NCBI GenBank assembly: GCA_036877525.1
Contig: JAZGTH010000005.1
Span: 5,040,001 to 5,104,000 of the forward strand
DNA: 64,000 bases
Source: Chromobotia macracanthus
Lineage: Eukaryota > Chordata > Actinopteri > Cypriniformes > Botiidae
Direction: 5' to 3'
Below are positions 47,824 through 60,742 of the stretch, piece after piece (the first letter of the stretch is position 1; every line of letters begins with the position of its first letter). The notes beneath the pieces were generated by a model, which was given only the letters and a program-made list of their open reading frames with translations, did not search any database and was not told the DNA's origin. The position numbers and the translations under genes were made by a program.

Positions 47824-48780
47824 TTTAAACACCAATACAATGAGTTCCCGGTAACAAAATATATATGCAAACCCCGATACAGATATGTGTGGTTGACTAG
47901 TCACAGTATAATCCCCTGGCTTCCAAAGAGAGTCATAAAACATCCAGAGCGCTCCCGAAATACATCAGAAACACATTACTTCACTGGCAACAAGATGGCG
48001 ATTGGAGTAACAGAAAACACAACAAGTCTAAAGGCATACCATTCAAGGTCCGCCCTCGTCAGCTCGACTCCTCCCTAATACTACCAGTGATTAAAAAGTA
48101 GGGCAGAGCACGCCGTAAGATGGGCGATCGGAACCGGAGTCTGTATTGTAAATGATCTCATAAACAAGATCAAAATGTATATACGAATATTGACCATTCA
48201 GAATGAGATTTTTATGAAACTGTAAACACCGCGTAAAATTTGTTTCCGTCCGTTTAATGGCGCGTTATAATGGGGACATACCGTGAAACCGAATCTGAAT
48301 CCATGATCCGGGTTTTCACGGCAGCAATACCCCGCAGTACATTAGCACATGATTAAAACATGTCAATGCGAGGGAACCAATGGGCGTGCAGAACAACAAG
48401 GCATGGTGTCCGTCCACATGGGCAGCCGCTAAAGGAAGCGCGCGTCTCATTTGCATGTAGAGCTCGTGAGCCTGCCTCGCTGTCTTGGTACCTGCCAATC
48501 ACGCCGGACGAGAATTCCAGTAACAACGCCCATTTTCGCGGTTAAAGCTTTTCAGGAGGTAATGTTAAGCGTAACACATATATCACAGAATGACGAGAAC
48601 AAAAGTACGGTACAAAGAATGCGAATTTATTCACCTTTGAAGTATGCGTTAGTCATGCCCCACAAGTCATGTGCTGTGCATTTTGTTATCCTCCGATCAT
48701 TAAAAGTTATGGGCCAATCAAGGGCGCGGCGAATAGACGCAGTCATGAGCGTCAAACATTCCGCGTTGCGTGTTCTTTAG
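47824..48780 (-). promoter_or_regulatory. Probable mnt promoter / CpG-enriched 5' flank
   Basis: Upstream of the mnt start codon the AT-rich background gives way to sequence with many CpGs (for example gcgcgcgtc near 48438-48445, cgcggcg near 48725). It contains CCAAT boxes at 48377-48381, 48495-48499 and 48714-48718. An octamer ATTTGCAT is at 48449-48456 and a YY1-like CAAGATGGCG at 47991-48000. These fit a TATA-less housekeeping promoter. The transcription start is not determined, and the motifs are seen in sequence only. Confidence 0.5.
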
Positions 48781-51700
48781 GCCGTCTTTGTTATTCTGGG
48801 TAGATAAGCACTACATTTTGCTATTGTTTTTGCTACACTGCTATATGGCTGAATTACAAAAAACAACCCAAATAAAAACACAGACTGCATGTTGTTAGTG
48901 AGTCGTGCTTATAATCAGAAGATGAGTTCGTTTCGGGTTTAATTTTACCATATCTGACAAATATATCATTTTCACTTTGTTAGTTGGTTACGGCATTGGA
49001 GGAAATGCTTCCTTCTGACACTTCACGTCAAAGTAATAATATATAGGCCTATACATATAAATACTATTTATAATATTATTTAGCATATATAAACATTATG
49101 CATATAAACATTAAATATCCTTATACATTTAAATTGTTATTTTAAGAGTGAAAAAAAATATTATTATAACATAAACATGATCATTCGTCTTATTATTAGC
49201 TCTTATATCTTTTTATTATATATTTGATATAATTGTTTATTACGTCTGAAACCAGCATTTGTTCATAATACATAATAGGAAAGTGCTCCTGGAATCCTTG
49301 CCGTCAACAAACTGGAAAATACCACGAAGCTAAATTATCTTTATTGTAAATATAAGAAATGAACCTTGTACGATTACATTTTGTGTAGAATGAAAAAGAA
49401 ACTTGTTTTGTGGTGCTTTGTAATAGCATTATGGTTCAGGCCATGCTGCTTTTCTCTGTGAATGAGCGCTTGCATGGCAACAGACTGTGATTGGCTGATT
49501 TGAAGGGATACCCTAGATGACTATCAAACAGTCAGAGTGTTTCCACCAATCAGCACTCTGCTGGTGGTGCGAAAGACACGGTAAGACACGTACAGAACAA
49601 ATACACACGCTTACACAAACAGACAATATGAAGTGCATGCCCGGGTATATGCACTTGTTTCACACACAGCAAACACGTACACACGCACTTCACATAATAC
49701 ACACGGGCTGCAATAGCTTCTTTCAAAGACTGTCTGCAGTCTTGCTGCAAAGCCTTCTCCGCTCACTTAACAGGGTTCATTTGAAACGATTGAACCGGGG
49801 TCACTTCCAGCGATGATTAGAATTCATTGTGATGTCTTTTACTTTCTGACCATCTTATTACTCTATAACGTTTGTTGTTTTGTATTAACTGTATGGTGTG
49901 TGTCATCTATATTTTTTGTATATAGTGGACGAGAGCATATTCATATATCAACAATCTATATTTATAAAAAACAAATGAATACAAAGACATTTATTTATGG
50001 CCATGCAAAATACAATATCATTAGACATGACTTACTATTATACAATTAAGCATTACTGTTAATTAGAAGCGTGCAACATCCTTGTAGCTTTTAATATAAG
50101 TGCTCCCTCTTGTGGTGTAATAGCTGAAAAATTATAATAGATAAAATGATTTGGAACAATTGTTCAATGGCATTCTTGGAATAGAAACACTGCATGTTTG
50201 TAATGATTTTCTTCCGTAACAAAATGCAAGAGAACTGCATGACAAATAATGGAGCAGACAGTGGGATCAGAAATTAAATCCCGACCGACAAACAGAGACA
50301 CAGACAGTGTGTATTATGGCAATATCAAGGATGTAGCCAATGACATCAAGTTAACATGATGCAACATATTTCATGTCTAACTTTTCCTACACGTATATAC
50401 GCCAGTAGAGGACGTGGTCTTTCAAATAGCCAGGCAATGTTGAGCATACCTCCAAACAGTTTTTAAACGATTTCTAATACTGTATTGTAATACCATTAAC
50501 ATGACTATACTCATATACCTTTAAAAATACCAAGGTTAATCGTTCAACATGCCAAAAACAAACAACAGCAGTAACTATTTTTGAAAGTGTACAAAGAACA
50601 CCAGTAAGCTCAAATCATTGCCTCTCATGTTTATTCGATTTTCTCAATTTTCGAGATCTAGAGACCTAGATATATAAATGCTGCAACTGTTGTTAATTGT
50701 TAGTTCATAATACCTAATGCATTAAGCAGTGTTAACACACTGAACTGTCTTGTAAACTGTTACCAATACTGAGTCCACTGGTAAAAATATTGTCACATAT
50801 GGCAGGGTGCTTGTGTACACTTGTGTCCATGTATGTCATCTACCAATGACCACCTAATTCCTCATATTCTCTTGAGAGAATCACTCTATCACCTTCTCTT
50901 ACTCATACAGGGACTGTTACCAGGTTACTGAGAAATACGAGGCAGTAGCTTATGTCTATCTGATGTAGTGGGCTGAAATACATTGAAAAGTAGACTGTCC
51001 TTTTTTATCATTGTTCTATTACCAAGAGGAATCACAGTATATTTCCATTGGCTAATAGAACCAATAGATGGAAAACACCCATGAACAAACCAACAATAAA
51101 CAGCAGCAGATTGAAGATGAGACTTTATCAATGTGACCATGCTGCATCATGTACTGTTTCCATGGAAACCATTGTTTTTGTACAGTCTGTTGTTTTTCAG
51201 CCATAGAATCATCAGATGTGCTAAAGGTCAAAACAAGGTTGATGTCACGTATCATAGTAAATGATGACAAGAAACAGCCCAGCACACAGAATAAACCCGC
51301 AATATACATTATCATCAATTACTGGGAATTATGCGTTATTTTAGGAGTGATTTCATTGTGGGTTTGAGATTTTTGATGTAAATGATCCCAGGATCACTCT
51401 TCTGAGTGAGCTCCACTATTGCTTGCTTACTGGGAGATTGCTGACATTAGAGGAGGGTTTTGTAGATTCTGATATTTTTGATTTAATGGTCTTACAACAA
51501 TTTTTAAGACTTCACTCTCACTATTTATTTTGGTTTTGATTTCTGTAATGCTGATGTACACTGCATGATATTATTGCAAAACCTTTAAGTATATAGTATG
51601 TTTTCCATTTTATGTAATTTACTCTTATTAAGGGCTACTTCCATATAAACTGGAAAGAAAATCAAAAATCATATGTAGAAACATTGCAATATTATAGAAA

Positions 51701-53810
51701 ATACTTTTTCATGCCAGCAGAAGAAAAAACACCACTGGGCTGATTTATATTTACAGATATTTTATTATTTTGAATTATGTTGCAAACAATGACATCAAGA
51801 TATACTGATGGTCAAATATTTATTTATGTGAGTGCACAAGTGTGTGTCAACAGTGAGACCACAAAAAGCAGAATGAAGTCCTCGATATTGGGGATTCTCA
51901 GTACATTAACAATGCAGATAAAGCAAACAGCTGGAGTCATAGCCCACTGTAGGCACATATGTACAAGATATGCACAAACATAGCCTTGACCTCCACATAC
52001 ACATCCATAGTCTACATCCATAGTTTTGGGATGGCAGTGGTTGGGCATATGTGACTCTGCTGTTAAAACGGTACACTGCAGACCAGCAAGCACAGCAAAC
52101 TACTCATCACAGATGTAGTTTTAAAGTTGCTAATTGTTACCTTAGAATGGCAGCCAGCAGAAAAACTTCAACATAACTTCTATTGAACTTATCCATTCTG
52201 CTAATCGCTACAGAAATAAGGCCACCTTCCTATATATGTGTTTATGGTAAACACATACATACTTGTTTCTTGATAACACAGAGCAGCCTATAGTTATTGC
52301 ACATCGATCTACCACAGAGGTACCGTCCTTTAACACAGGGCCATGCTGAGACAAACTGCACAAGGTCCAGAAAAGCGATCTTTCCCCACTGCATGTTTCG
52401 TTCCTCTGCAGAGCAATGCCAAAAACCTCCCTGATTCAACACTGACTAGACAGCTCATTCAGCACAAAGTCACGAAGCAGTACCACAAAGTACGGCAAAA
52501 AGCCTTTGCAGGCAACGTCTCCAGAACTCTTAAAAAATTTGCACGAGAGCAGACAGACAGTGGATGATGCAGACAAGCAGCAGAATGAAGCATACATGGC
52601 AGCTTTATCTCAATGAAGAGTGTGTTGCATAATGAAAGGTTAATGAAACCTATAAAGGAGCAAAAGCAGGATTTGAGAATGTTAAGGCAGAAAGCTGGGA
52701 GATATCTAAGTTTGTAGTTCGCTCTCCAAGTGGTTCCTAGGTTGTCTGTGGTATTTTAGAGTGAATGTTCTGTGGAGTGCTTTGTCCCTAAAGTAATAAT
52801 TTAGTATGCAGTCCTCAAAACACTGAATATGCATACATGATTTTGTTCAGAACCGTAAGCCAAATTGCACTTCACTTGCCCTCTGTCAGCAAATCAGTTC
52901 TGTCAAGGCCCTCCATGACCACTGTGTGGCAATGGAGGGTTTTAGAGATTTTCCATACAAAAGTTAAAACAAAGAACAGAAACAAAATGTAAACCGTGTG
53001 AATCTGTATCTTGTCCAGGGTCAAGTGCATTTTACTGATCTGATGCTGTAAAGGCAATTCCTCTTCTCTTACTGGGTGTTTTTTGCTCTTCTTGTGTAGC
53101 AGGATGTTTTGTTGAAAATTGTGGTTAAAGCTAATCGGCCAGTCAGACTGGCCAAACATGTCACCAGCAGTCTGAGCCTCAGATGATTCTAATAAAGCTT
53201 TTTTTAAAGTGTGAAATTACATTTTTAGGAGCAAGAGGACATGAATGGCCCATGAACAAGAAATGGTCAAAATTCTCAAAACAATCCTATTATGTACGTA
53301 AGTGATGAATGTTGATCCAGAATTGTCCAGGGGAGAACTAGGCATAAAGTAGGATATTTCAACTCCCCCCTTATTTTTGTCTTTTTGTAATCTTTAAAGC
53401 AGACTGTAACTTAAACAACTTAACGGATCCAACAGATAGTTTTGAGTGCCCTGTATTCTGAATTCCCCAAACAGCATCATTCTGCCTTTTGTTCATAAAC
53501 GCTTGAGGCTAGAGCACCACCTGTGCTCTTAATCCCTATGATACTTTTAGATGATAAGAAGCAAAAAATTTACAGTATACAAGTTTTGAATTCACCATGC
53601 AAGAATACTTGTTTTACTTATTTCTTTTTCTCCTTGTGAGTGTCTTGTGTAACATTTAATAAGCTCAAACTACATCCAGAGTAATTTACATAAAAGGACA
53701 ATAGTTATTAGAAGAGAGCTGGATGAGGTGGTAACCATAGTAATGACTGCATCCTGAAGATCAGGTGTGGGCGTGGCCAAAGTGGTGGCATGGGGGAGGG
53801 GCAGATCCTA
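48781..53810. other. Spacer between mnt and pafah1b1; includes LIS1 3' UTR
   Basis: About 5 kb without a supported coding exon. The part next to 53811 is expected to be the long 3' UTR of pafah1b1, read leftwards on the minus strand. The rest is ordinary AT-rich sequence. Short open frames (for example 49517-49816, 52343-52567, 52872-53159) have no recognisable domain or splice context. Confidence 0.5.
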
Positions 53811-56800
53811 TCAGCGACATTCCCACACTTTGACTGTTTGATCTACACTTCCTGTCACCACGTAAGGAGAAGTCTTGTGGAAATCTGTGAAGGAACATTG
53901 AAGAACTTAGGAAGCTTAAGAAAACTTAAGAACTTAAGTAAATCTATTAAAACATGATACTAATCTACTTGCTGGGCAATGAGTCAGTATTTTGTTTCAA
54001 CCAAAAACACTTTGAGATCATTATCAGACAGTTTAAGTCATGCAGATCCATTCTCATCAAAGCATCCAGAATGTCCAGGCACAAATGCTCTCTCGACTTA
54101 CCCAGAGAGGTAACAAAGTGTTCGTGGGCACTCAGGGTCTTCATGCAGCGCTTGTTTTTATAGTCCCAGATACGAAGGGTCTTATCATCAGCACAGCTCA
54201 CTACAAACCTCCCGCCCGGATGAAACAGCACACCACGCACCCAGTTATCATGACCAACCTGAGAAGACAAAGGGACAACAAACAGAAAAATTGAATGATA
54301 AAGAAAAGTGATAAAGCAGAAAGTATTCTTTGGCTGCCTGATGCTAGTTTCTAGACGTGCAGACTTATGTTTCACTTCTATCCAAAGGATTGATTTCACT
54401 AATAGAAAGTGGCAACACTCACAGTTGGTCTGCAACCTAAATTTAAGTAGTGAAAGAGAAGGGAAACCAACAAGTTTAATTCTCCATTCAGAGTCTTTCT
54501 CTGATTCAGTGGTCACACACCACTTTTTCCTCCTCCTTTTAAGAACAAAGCAAAGCACTAGGTTTCTCAAACCTTTTATGCAACATGTACTCTGTTCTGT
54601 CCTCTGTAGATCAGGTGGTGTAATAAAAGCAGGTGTTTAAAGGCTTTCCATCTTGGCTTAAGGTTAATGTAGTATAACCAAAAAGGCTGGAATGCTTGAC
54701 TGTTTTTTTCTGCCTGCCATTACATCAAAAATATACACATTAAACACAAAATATAGCCTACCCATTTGATTCAAGCAAAAATGTATATGATATAGTTAAA
54801 AGTTTGGGTAATGACAATTATTTTGCTATAAGTTGCATGGCAATGTGGTTGCTGATACAGATGCAACATAAACAATAAAGTCATCTTTATAATAGCTCTG
54901 CTCACCAGTGTCATAAGGCACATGCCTGTACTTATGTCCCACATTTTGATGGTCTTGTCTCTGGATCCAGATAACAGGAATGGGCCAGGCTTCCCACTCT
55001 TCTTGTTCTGCACAAAAGAAAAAGGAACATGTTTAACATGCAATTATTGAGAATTTTCATTTTTAAACCTTCATAAAAGATCCCATTTATGCAAATTTTC
55101 TGACTGCAGCAATACGGGTTGCAATGCAAACATGACGACTTCGAATAAAGAACAGTTACTGATTTCTCTCACCTCAGAGCCGGTGGCCTCAGATATGGTG
55201 GGGTGTGCGCTCTCTGGTGCCCAGGAGATGCACTCCACCACATGCTCGTGCTCCCGCAGCTCCGCCTTGCACTCCTTTGTGGCCACCACCCACACACGCA
55301 CCGTCTGGTCATTGGAGCAACTGGCCAACAGTGTGCCATCCTGATTAGGCCGGACCATACGCACCCACTCCCTGTGACCCGTAAATGTCTTCACACAGTA
55401 ACTGAACACAGACAGTAAGAATTAGAATACATTTACATACATATTGTATTGCTTGGATAAAGTTACATTAAACGTCATTTTAAATCAATTTAACAGTAAC
55501 AATGTAGTCTCTAAGCAAATCTGTCAGGATTTATTTAAACAAGTATATTTACTGTAACATATTGGTAACCTCAAGTTAACATGAAAATTGTTAACACACT
55601 GAGAGCCAGACATGTGATTCTTTGAAAAGCAGTTGTGTCCTTCTCAAATACAATATTTATTTCACAATCAGCCCACTATATCGACTCCGACAATGAGCTT
55701 CAGTATTACTCACCCAGTAGCCACCTCCCACATTTTTATGGTTTTATCCCTGGAAGCAGACACTATGTGATCACCGTTGGGCATGATGGCAACTGATGAC
55801 ACATTATGATCGTGTCCTGAAAATGTAAAGAAAAATGACTGACATTTAGTACAAGGACAAGTGAAGTATCTTGACTAATAAAACGTTTCGTACAAAAAAA
55901 ACATGTTTGGAAAACATACAAGCCTCCATTTGCATAGATTACAGCTCTGCACACTTTGGGCATCATCTCAACCAGCTTTATGAGGAGGCTTTAAAAACAT
56001 TATTGAGGGAGCCAAGTATGACAGGTACTTGTTGGCCATTTTTTATTCAACATGGTCAATAAATAGGCCTAAATATACAAAACATAATAGAAACTGACTT
56101 TTGGTACCAAACACCCACTCATTGAAAATCGAATACAGCTAAAACACATTCACAAACTGCAAATAAACACATCTAAATCTTTTTTTAAATGACTAAGGGC
56201 ATAGGCACCATGACATGATTATTTGAGTGAGAGAATAAAGCTGTCAGCTCTGTTGATTCTGACCCAAAACAAACCTTTAGTCCTTAGACCTTCAGGTCCT
56301 GACATACAGAGAGAGACACAGACAGGATTCTGAGTCACACTAATAAGGATCTCAATAAGCTTTAAGCCTATGTTGAAGGTGGCTGCAATACATGGTGAGT
56401 CAAAGGCGGCTGCAATACATGGTGAGTCAAAGGCCATTCAAGGAATGTGTACAACCAAACAATAGCTTTAAATAACAGTAATTATTTGGTGGCAAAATTT
56501 ACCATGCATGGTCCTGATGCACTCAAAGCCCTGGAAGTCCCAGAGCTTGATGGTCATGTCTGCAGAGCATGATGCCAGCAGCTTTCCCGTCTGGTCAAAG
56601 GAGATGTCCTGCACTGAGTCGGTGTGACCCTTCAGCGTACGCTCAAAGTCCCCAGCCTCGTAATCCCAAACCTGCAAGATGACACACCGGGTCAGAATTA
56701 CACTTCATTCATATGTTTATAAGCATTCCAAATATTTCTATACTTGACAGCATTCACATATTTATAAACAGGCTAATATTGTTAATAATATAAATATAAT

Positions 56801-59800
56801 AATAATATAAACAGTTTATATTGTGTTTTAGTGCTCTGGCTCAAATTTGAGAGACAACTAGAACACATTTTGCCTCAGAAATACCATTACATAAGTACTC
56901 CTCTTCATCACCCAGTCTACAGAAGTTTAGGCAGGTTAATGTTGTTAAGAATGACAACCCACATAATGTAATGAAGTTACATTATGTGGGTTTGTAATGT
57001 TTGCTTTCAAGTCTGTGAGCACAAATCTTTCCATATTTACTTTGTTTTTACTTTCAAAGTTCATACTTTTGGCATATATTTGGTCATTATTTACAGGTAA
57101 TGACACAGAATTACACAGGTATGCAGTTTGTGGACTGAAGAATTTTCTTCCTGCTGCTGCCATGCATTAAACAAATCAATTGGTATTTCTTTGTAATCAA
57201 TATGCCTCTCTCAAGACAAATTCCACACAAAGAAATGCATAAAGACAGATGTGATTAAAGTGCAGGCAGAGAGGGCTTGTGACTGCACTGCAGAACTGCT
57301 CACTGTGCTGTTGCCCTGGGAAACCAGAGCATCACCATTTCTCCATGGAGATAGTCAGTGACTCAGCAGAAAGAAATGAGAGCAGATGGGTTTGGACACT
57401 GAAATGTGGCACAACAGGGTCCTGCATGCTTGATCCATGTAGCGCTCCAAATTATGAGATGTATTTACAGTCTATCAGAGGAGTCTGAACATGTCAGAAC
57501 AACAGAGGATGTCTTACATTTTCAGATCCAAACATCTAATACCTAAAAACAGAACAAAGAAACACTCAACACACCTTTATAGTGGCGTCCTCTGAAGCAG
57601 ATACCATGAGACTGAACACAGGGTGGAAGATGACACGTGTGACAGGGCTTCTGTGCCCACTGAGGGCGTACTTTTCAGGCGGGCGTGGGATCCACTCTTT
57701 GGGGTCTCTCTTCTGTCCCACGGGGCCTCCTAAAGTGATTTCCTCTTTAGCTTCATTTAGCTTGGATTCCAACTCCATCACCTAACAACACATAGGAAAG
57801 ATTAAGGTTAGATATTCAAACACCATGCAATATCCAATATGTCCTAGAAAATGTGATTCAGAGGAACAGATCTTGGGTAACAGGGTAACAGGTTTTTTTT
57901 ATTGTAATCATACTGAGCCATAAAGTGCTGACCTTTTTCTGTAATCTGATGACTGAGGTCCATTTCTTTTCCAAAAGGCCTGCATACTTCTTATCCAACT
58001 CTTCATTCTGAAAACATCACAAGCACGAATGAGCTGCTTACCAATACATCAAATGGCACCAAGCAGGGTCCAAAATGAACACTTGAAAGTGCCAAATGTG
58101 AGTGATAGTCAATCTCACCATTTGGCTGGTAGCTATATTATAACCTACAGAATAATAGGTCTGCCATTCAAATCAAACTGTAATTATGATACCACAGCCG
58201 ATATGTGTGATTCAAATTACACCACACTGCCAATGTCACATTAAAAATGGCAAGCATACAACATTTTATTTAAAGAAGCAATGACTCAAATGTTCAATTC
58301 AGATCAAATGTTTTACATTAAAATTAAGTAACTGAACTACTTTAGTTTCACAGAAATCACAGACAGTTTTTATGATTTTAGTTTAATGATTTCCTTATTA
58401 AACCTGAAAAAAAACATTAAACTCCATTATTAGAGCAACTAAAATATGCTATTACCATATCCAGCTCTGCTTCCTTCTTAAAAACAGAATATGCCTCTTC
58501 ATAGCCATTAGAGCGCAGATAATCTGCTATTGCTCGGTTTCTGAAAGATAAAGAGATGATGTAATTAGACAGAGATCATGCTGTTAAGCCTTAATAAATG
58601 TTCTCAGACTTCCTGTATTGAAACTATTATCATGTTCCTCAGTACAGTGTGATCACCCAAATCACTTTGGATTTGATGCATGTTCGGTAAGTGATTAAGG
58701 AGACTGGGCTGATTAGTAGTGAAGCAGAGAAAAAGTCAATATGTAGTAGGTCACATAACTGTACAGTAGATCTATGCAAATCCTGTTAGGTACATCAAGA
58801 TTCATTGACAATGTAAACACTGCAAAGTATTGGGTGTGACATTGCAATGCGAGAATTAATCCTCTAAATTATGCTTGTCACTTCTGATGACAATGATAAC
58901 CACAGCAAAGTTTTGTCATATAGCTAAACAAGAAATGTGTATGCCATGTAAGAGGTTTTACCCATTTTGGACGAAAAGACATGTTATTGACTAGGGAAGT
59001 ACAGTAGACTGGCAATTTTTAAATGGCCATTAACAGAGGCACAGTGTTTAATTTATGCTCTTTCAGTTGTTGATCTGAACTAGCTGTCTGTTCACACTAT
59101 GCAGAACCCACATGCATAATCAAACTCTATGTCTACACAATAGGATTAGGTGCTCAGAAGTGGAGTGACAACTTTCGTACATTACCAACATATAGAAGGG
59201 AGGCCATTCTTATGAACTTTCATGCAATACTTGTGTCCACCACAGAAGGTACAATAAATGTAATTTATTGACTAAACTATAATAAAGACCACAGTTCTGA
59301 ATAATAACCAAGTAAGAACTTTTAAGATCTTAATGAAGGTGGAGACTGGAAAAAACACCAGAGGAATAAACATAATACAGTAACCTGTTGCCATGGACAC
59401 CTGCCATGAAGGATGGAGAAGTTCTTAAATGACACAGCAGGAAATGTCAAAATGGAGGGCTGAGCATTTTCAATCCATCTCTCAGTACACAGATAAGTTA
59501 GATACATTCATTAGTAAGAACATCTCATAGACATTAACTGTTTCATTAGAGGAAAATGATATAATATTCGTATCTTCTATTATCTAACCCTCACAGGAAC
59601 CTGCTGACATTATTAGAAATAAACTAAAACAGGATTTGGTTGATTTATTGGTCAGGTTTATTCTGACCAACTACAATGTCATCTAAAGTTTATAATGTCA
59701 TTATATTTGTGAGAACACTTTAAATTCCCCCCAGCCCCAGGTTCTCTCTTTTCCTGAGCTTCATTATGTAAAAGAGTCCTGCACCTCTTCAGATGATGGT

Positions 59801-60742
59801 GAATATTTCATAAGCCAGCCAATGGGCTAAATTTAGGTAGTGATGTCAGAATCCTTAAGATTAGTTTTAGTAACATTTTTTAAAGGAAGACAAACAGCCC
59901 AAGTCTTTAGCATGTGTAAAACTCAAAACAAAGCCTTGTTTGAGTTGCCATAGTAACAATTTGAAAATAACCAATGGCAAGAGTTTGAGATGGAATTATC
60001 CATTTTTCTGAAGTGTTTGGAAAACTAGTGCTTCTAACTGCACATAAATTAAACACATTATCTTTAAAGCAGTACATTTAGCTTAAAGCTTGACAATTCC
60101 TTTATGTTTCCAATGAAAACAACTAATGAAAAATGTCTATTGTTTAGTTAAGCAGTCTAATGATTGTTAAGTTGCTGCATTTTAATGACTGGTCTCTTTG
60201 ATTAAGTCTTTTGAATGGTGCTTTGGTGTATTTCCCAGCAGAAACTTTCCCTCCACACCAAACAGTCAACCATGACAAACATCCAAATGTGCATGTGAAA
60301 TATTTGATGGAGGACTTCACAGAATTTCTCTTGCACTTAGATTATGCCTGGCCTTTGCACAAACACACAGTTTCTTATTAATATAGTTTCTTCATCGTTC
60401 GTTCAGTTTAAATGAAACATGGAAAAATTCACAGGTTTTCCAGTATACCCGAGATTACCCAGTGACCGTTTGTGCCACATGAAGCATGAAGAATGCACAA
60501 GGATGGTCACGCAATAATAACCCCATCCTCCACTCCTCAGTCATAATGCTTTATAAAATATTAAAGCTAACTAGCTGTCGTAGGCAGCTCCCTAAGGCAC
60601 AGTCAGTCATGCTCTTTACTACACATTCTCATACTGAAGGGCTGCATTTTTGCCATTGCAGTCCTGCATGTTCTGAGTGCTTGTTTGTGTGGCTGCAGAA
60701 GTGCACTCACAGTTCGTCTCGTTGCCTCTGTGACAGCACCAT
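53811..60742 (-). CDS. pafah1b1: LIS1 / platelet-activating factor acetylhydrolase 1b regulatory subunit 1
   Basis: Dynein regulator needed for nuclear migration and neuronal migration; also the non-catalytic subunit of PAF acetylhydrolase 1b. Coding exons on the minus strand: 60742-60711, 58540-58456, 58007-57933, 57781-57575, 56671-56503, 55816-55714, 55401-55173, 55007-54906, 54258-54102, 53884-53811 (1,233 nt, 410 aa, exactly the mammalian length). [11 protein letters not shown] opens the protein in an AAAATGG start context. The LisH motif lies at about 7-39 ([20 protein letters not shown]), a coiled coil at about 56-82 ([16 protein letters not shown]), then seven WD40 repeats with repeated GH...W/D signatures, ending [14 protein letters not shown]. 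Nearly every residue matches the vertebrate family. Two teleost copies exist (a and b) and I cannot assign which. Intron 1 of the coding part is about 2.2 kb. Confidence 0.98.
56956..56992. repeat. Perfect 16-bp inverted repeat with 5-nt loop
   Basis: The arms are aacccacataatgtaa (56956-56971) and its exact reverse complement (56977-56992), around the loop tgaag. It lies in the pafah1b1 intron between the exons at 57781-57575 and 56671-56503. It could fold as a hairpin in DNA or RNA, or be the remnant of a small inverted-repeat element. Confidence 0.9.

Noticed and set aside
49517..49816. 99-aa open frame in the mnt-pafah1b1 spacer
   Set aside because: No recognisable domain, composition like surrounding non-coding DNA; probably chance.
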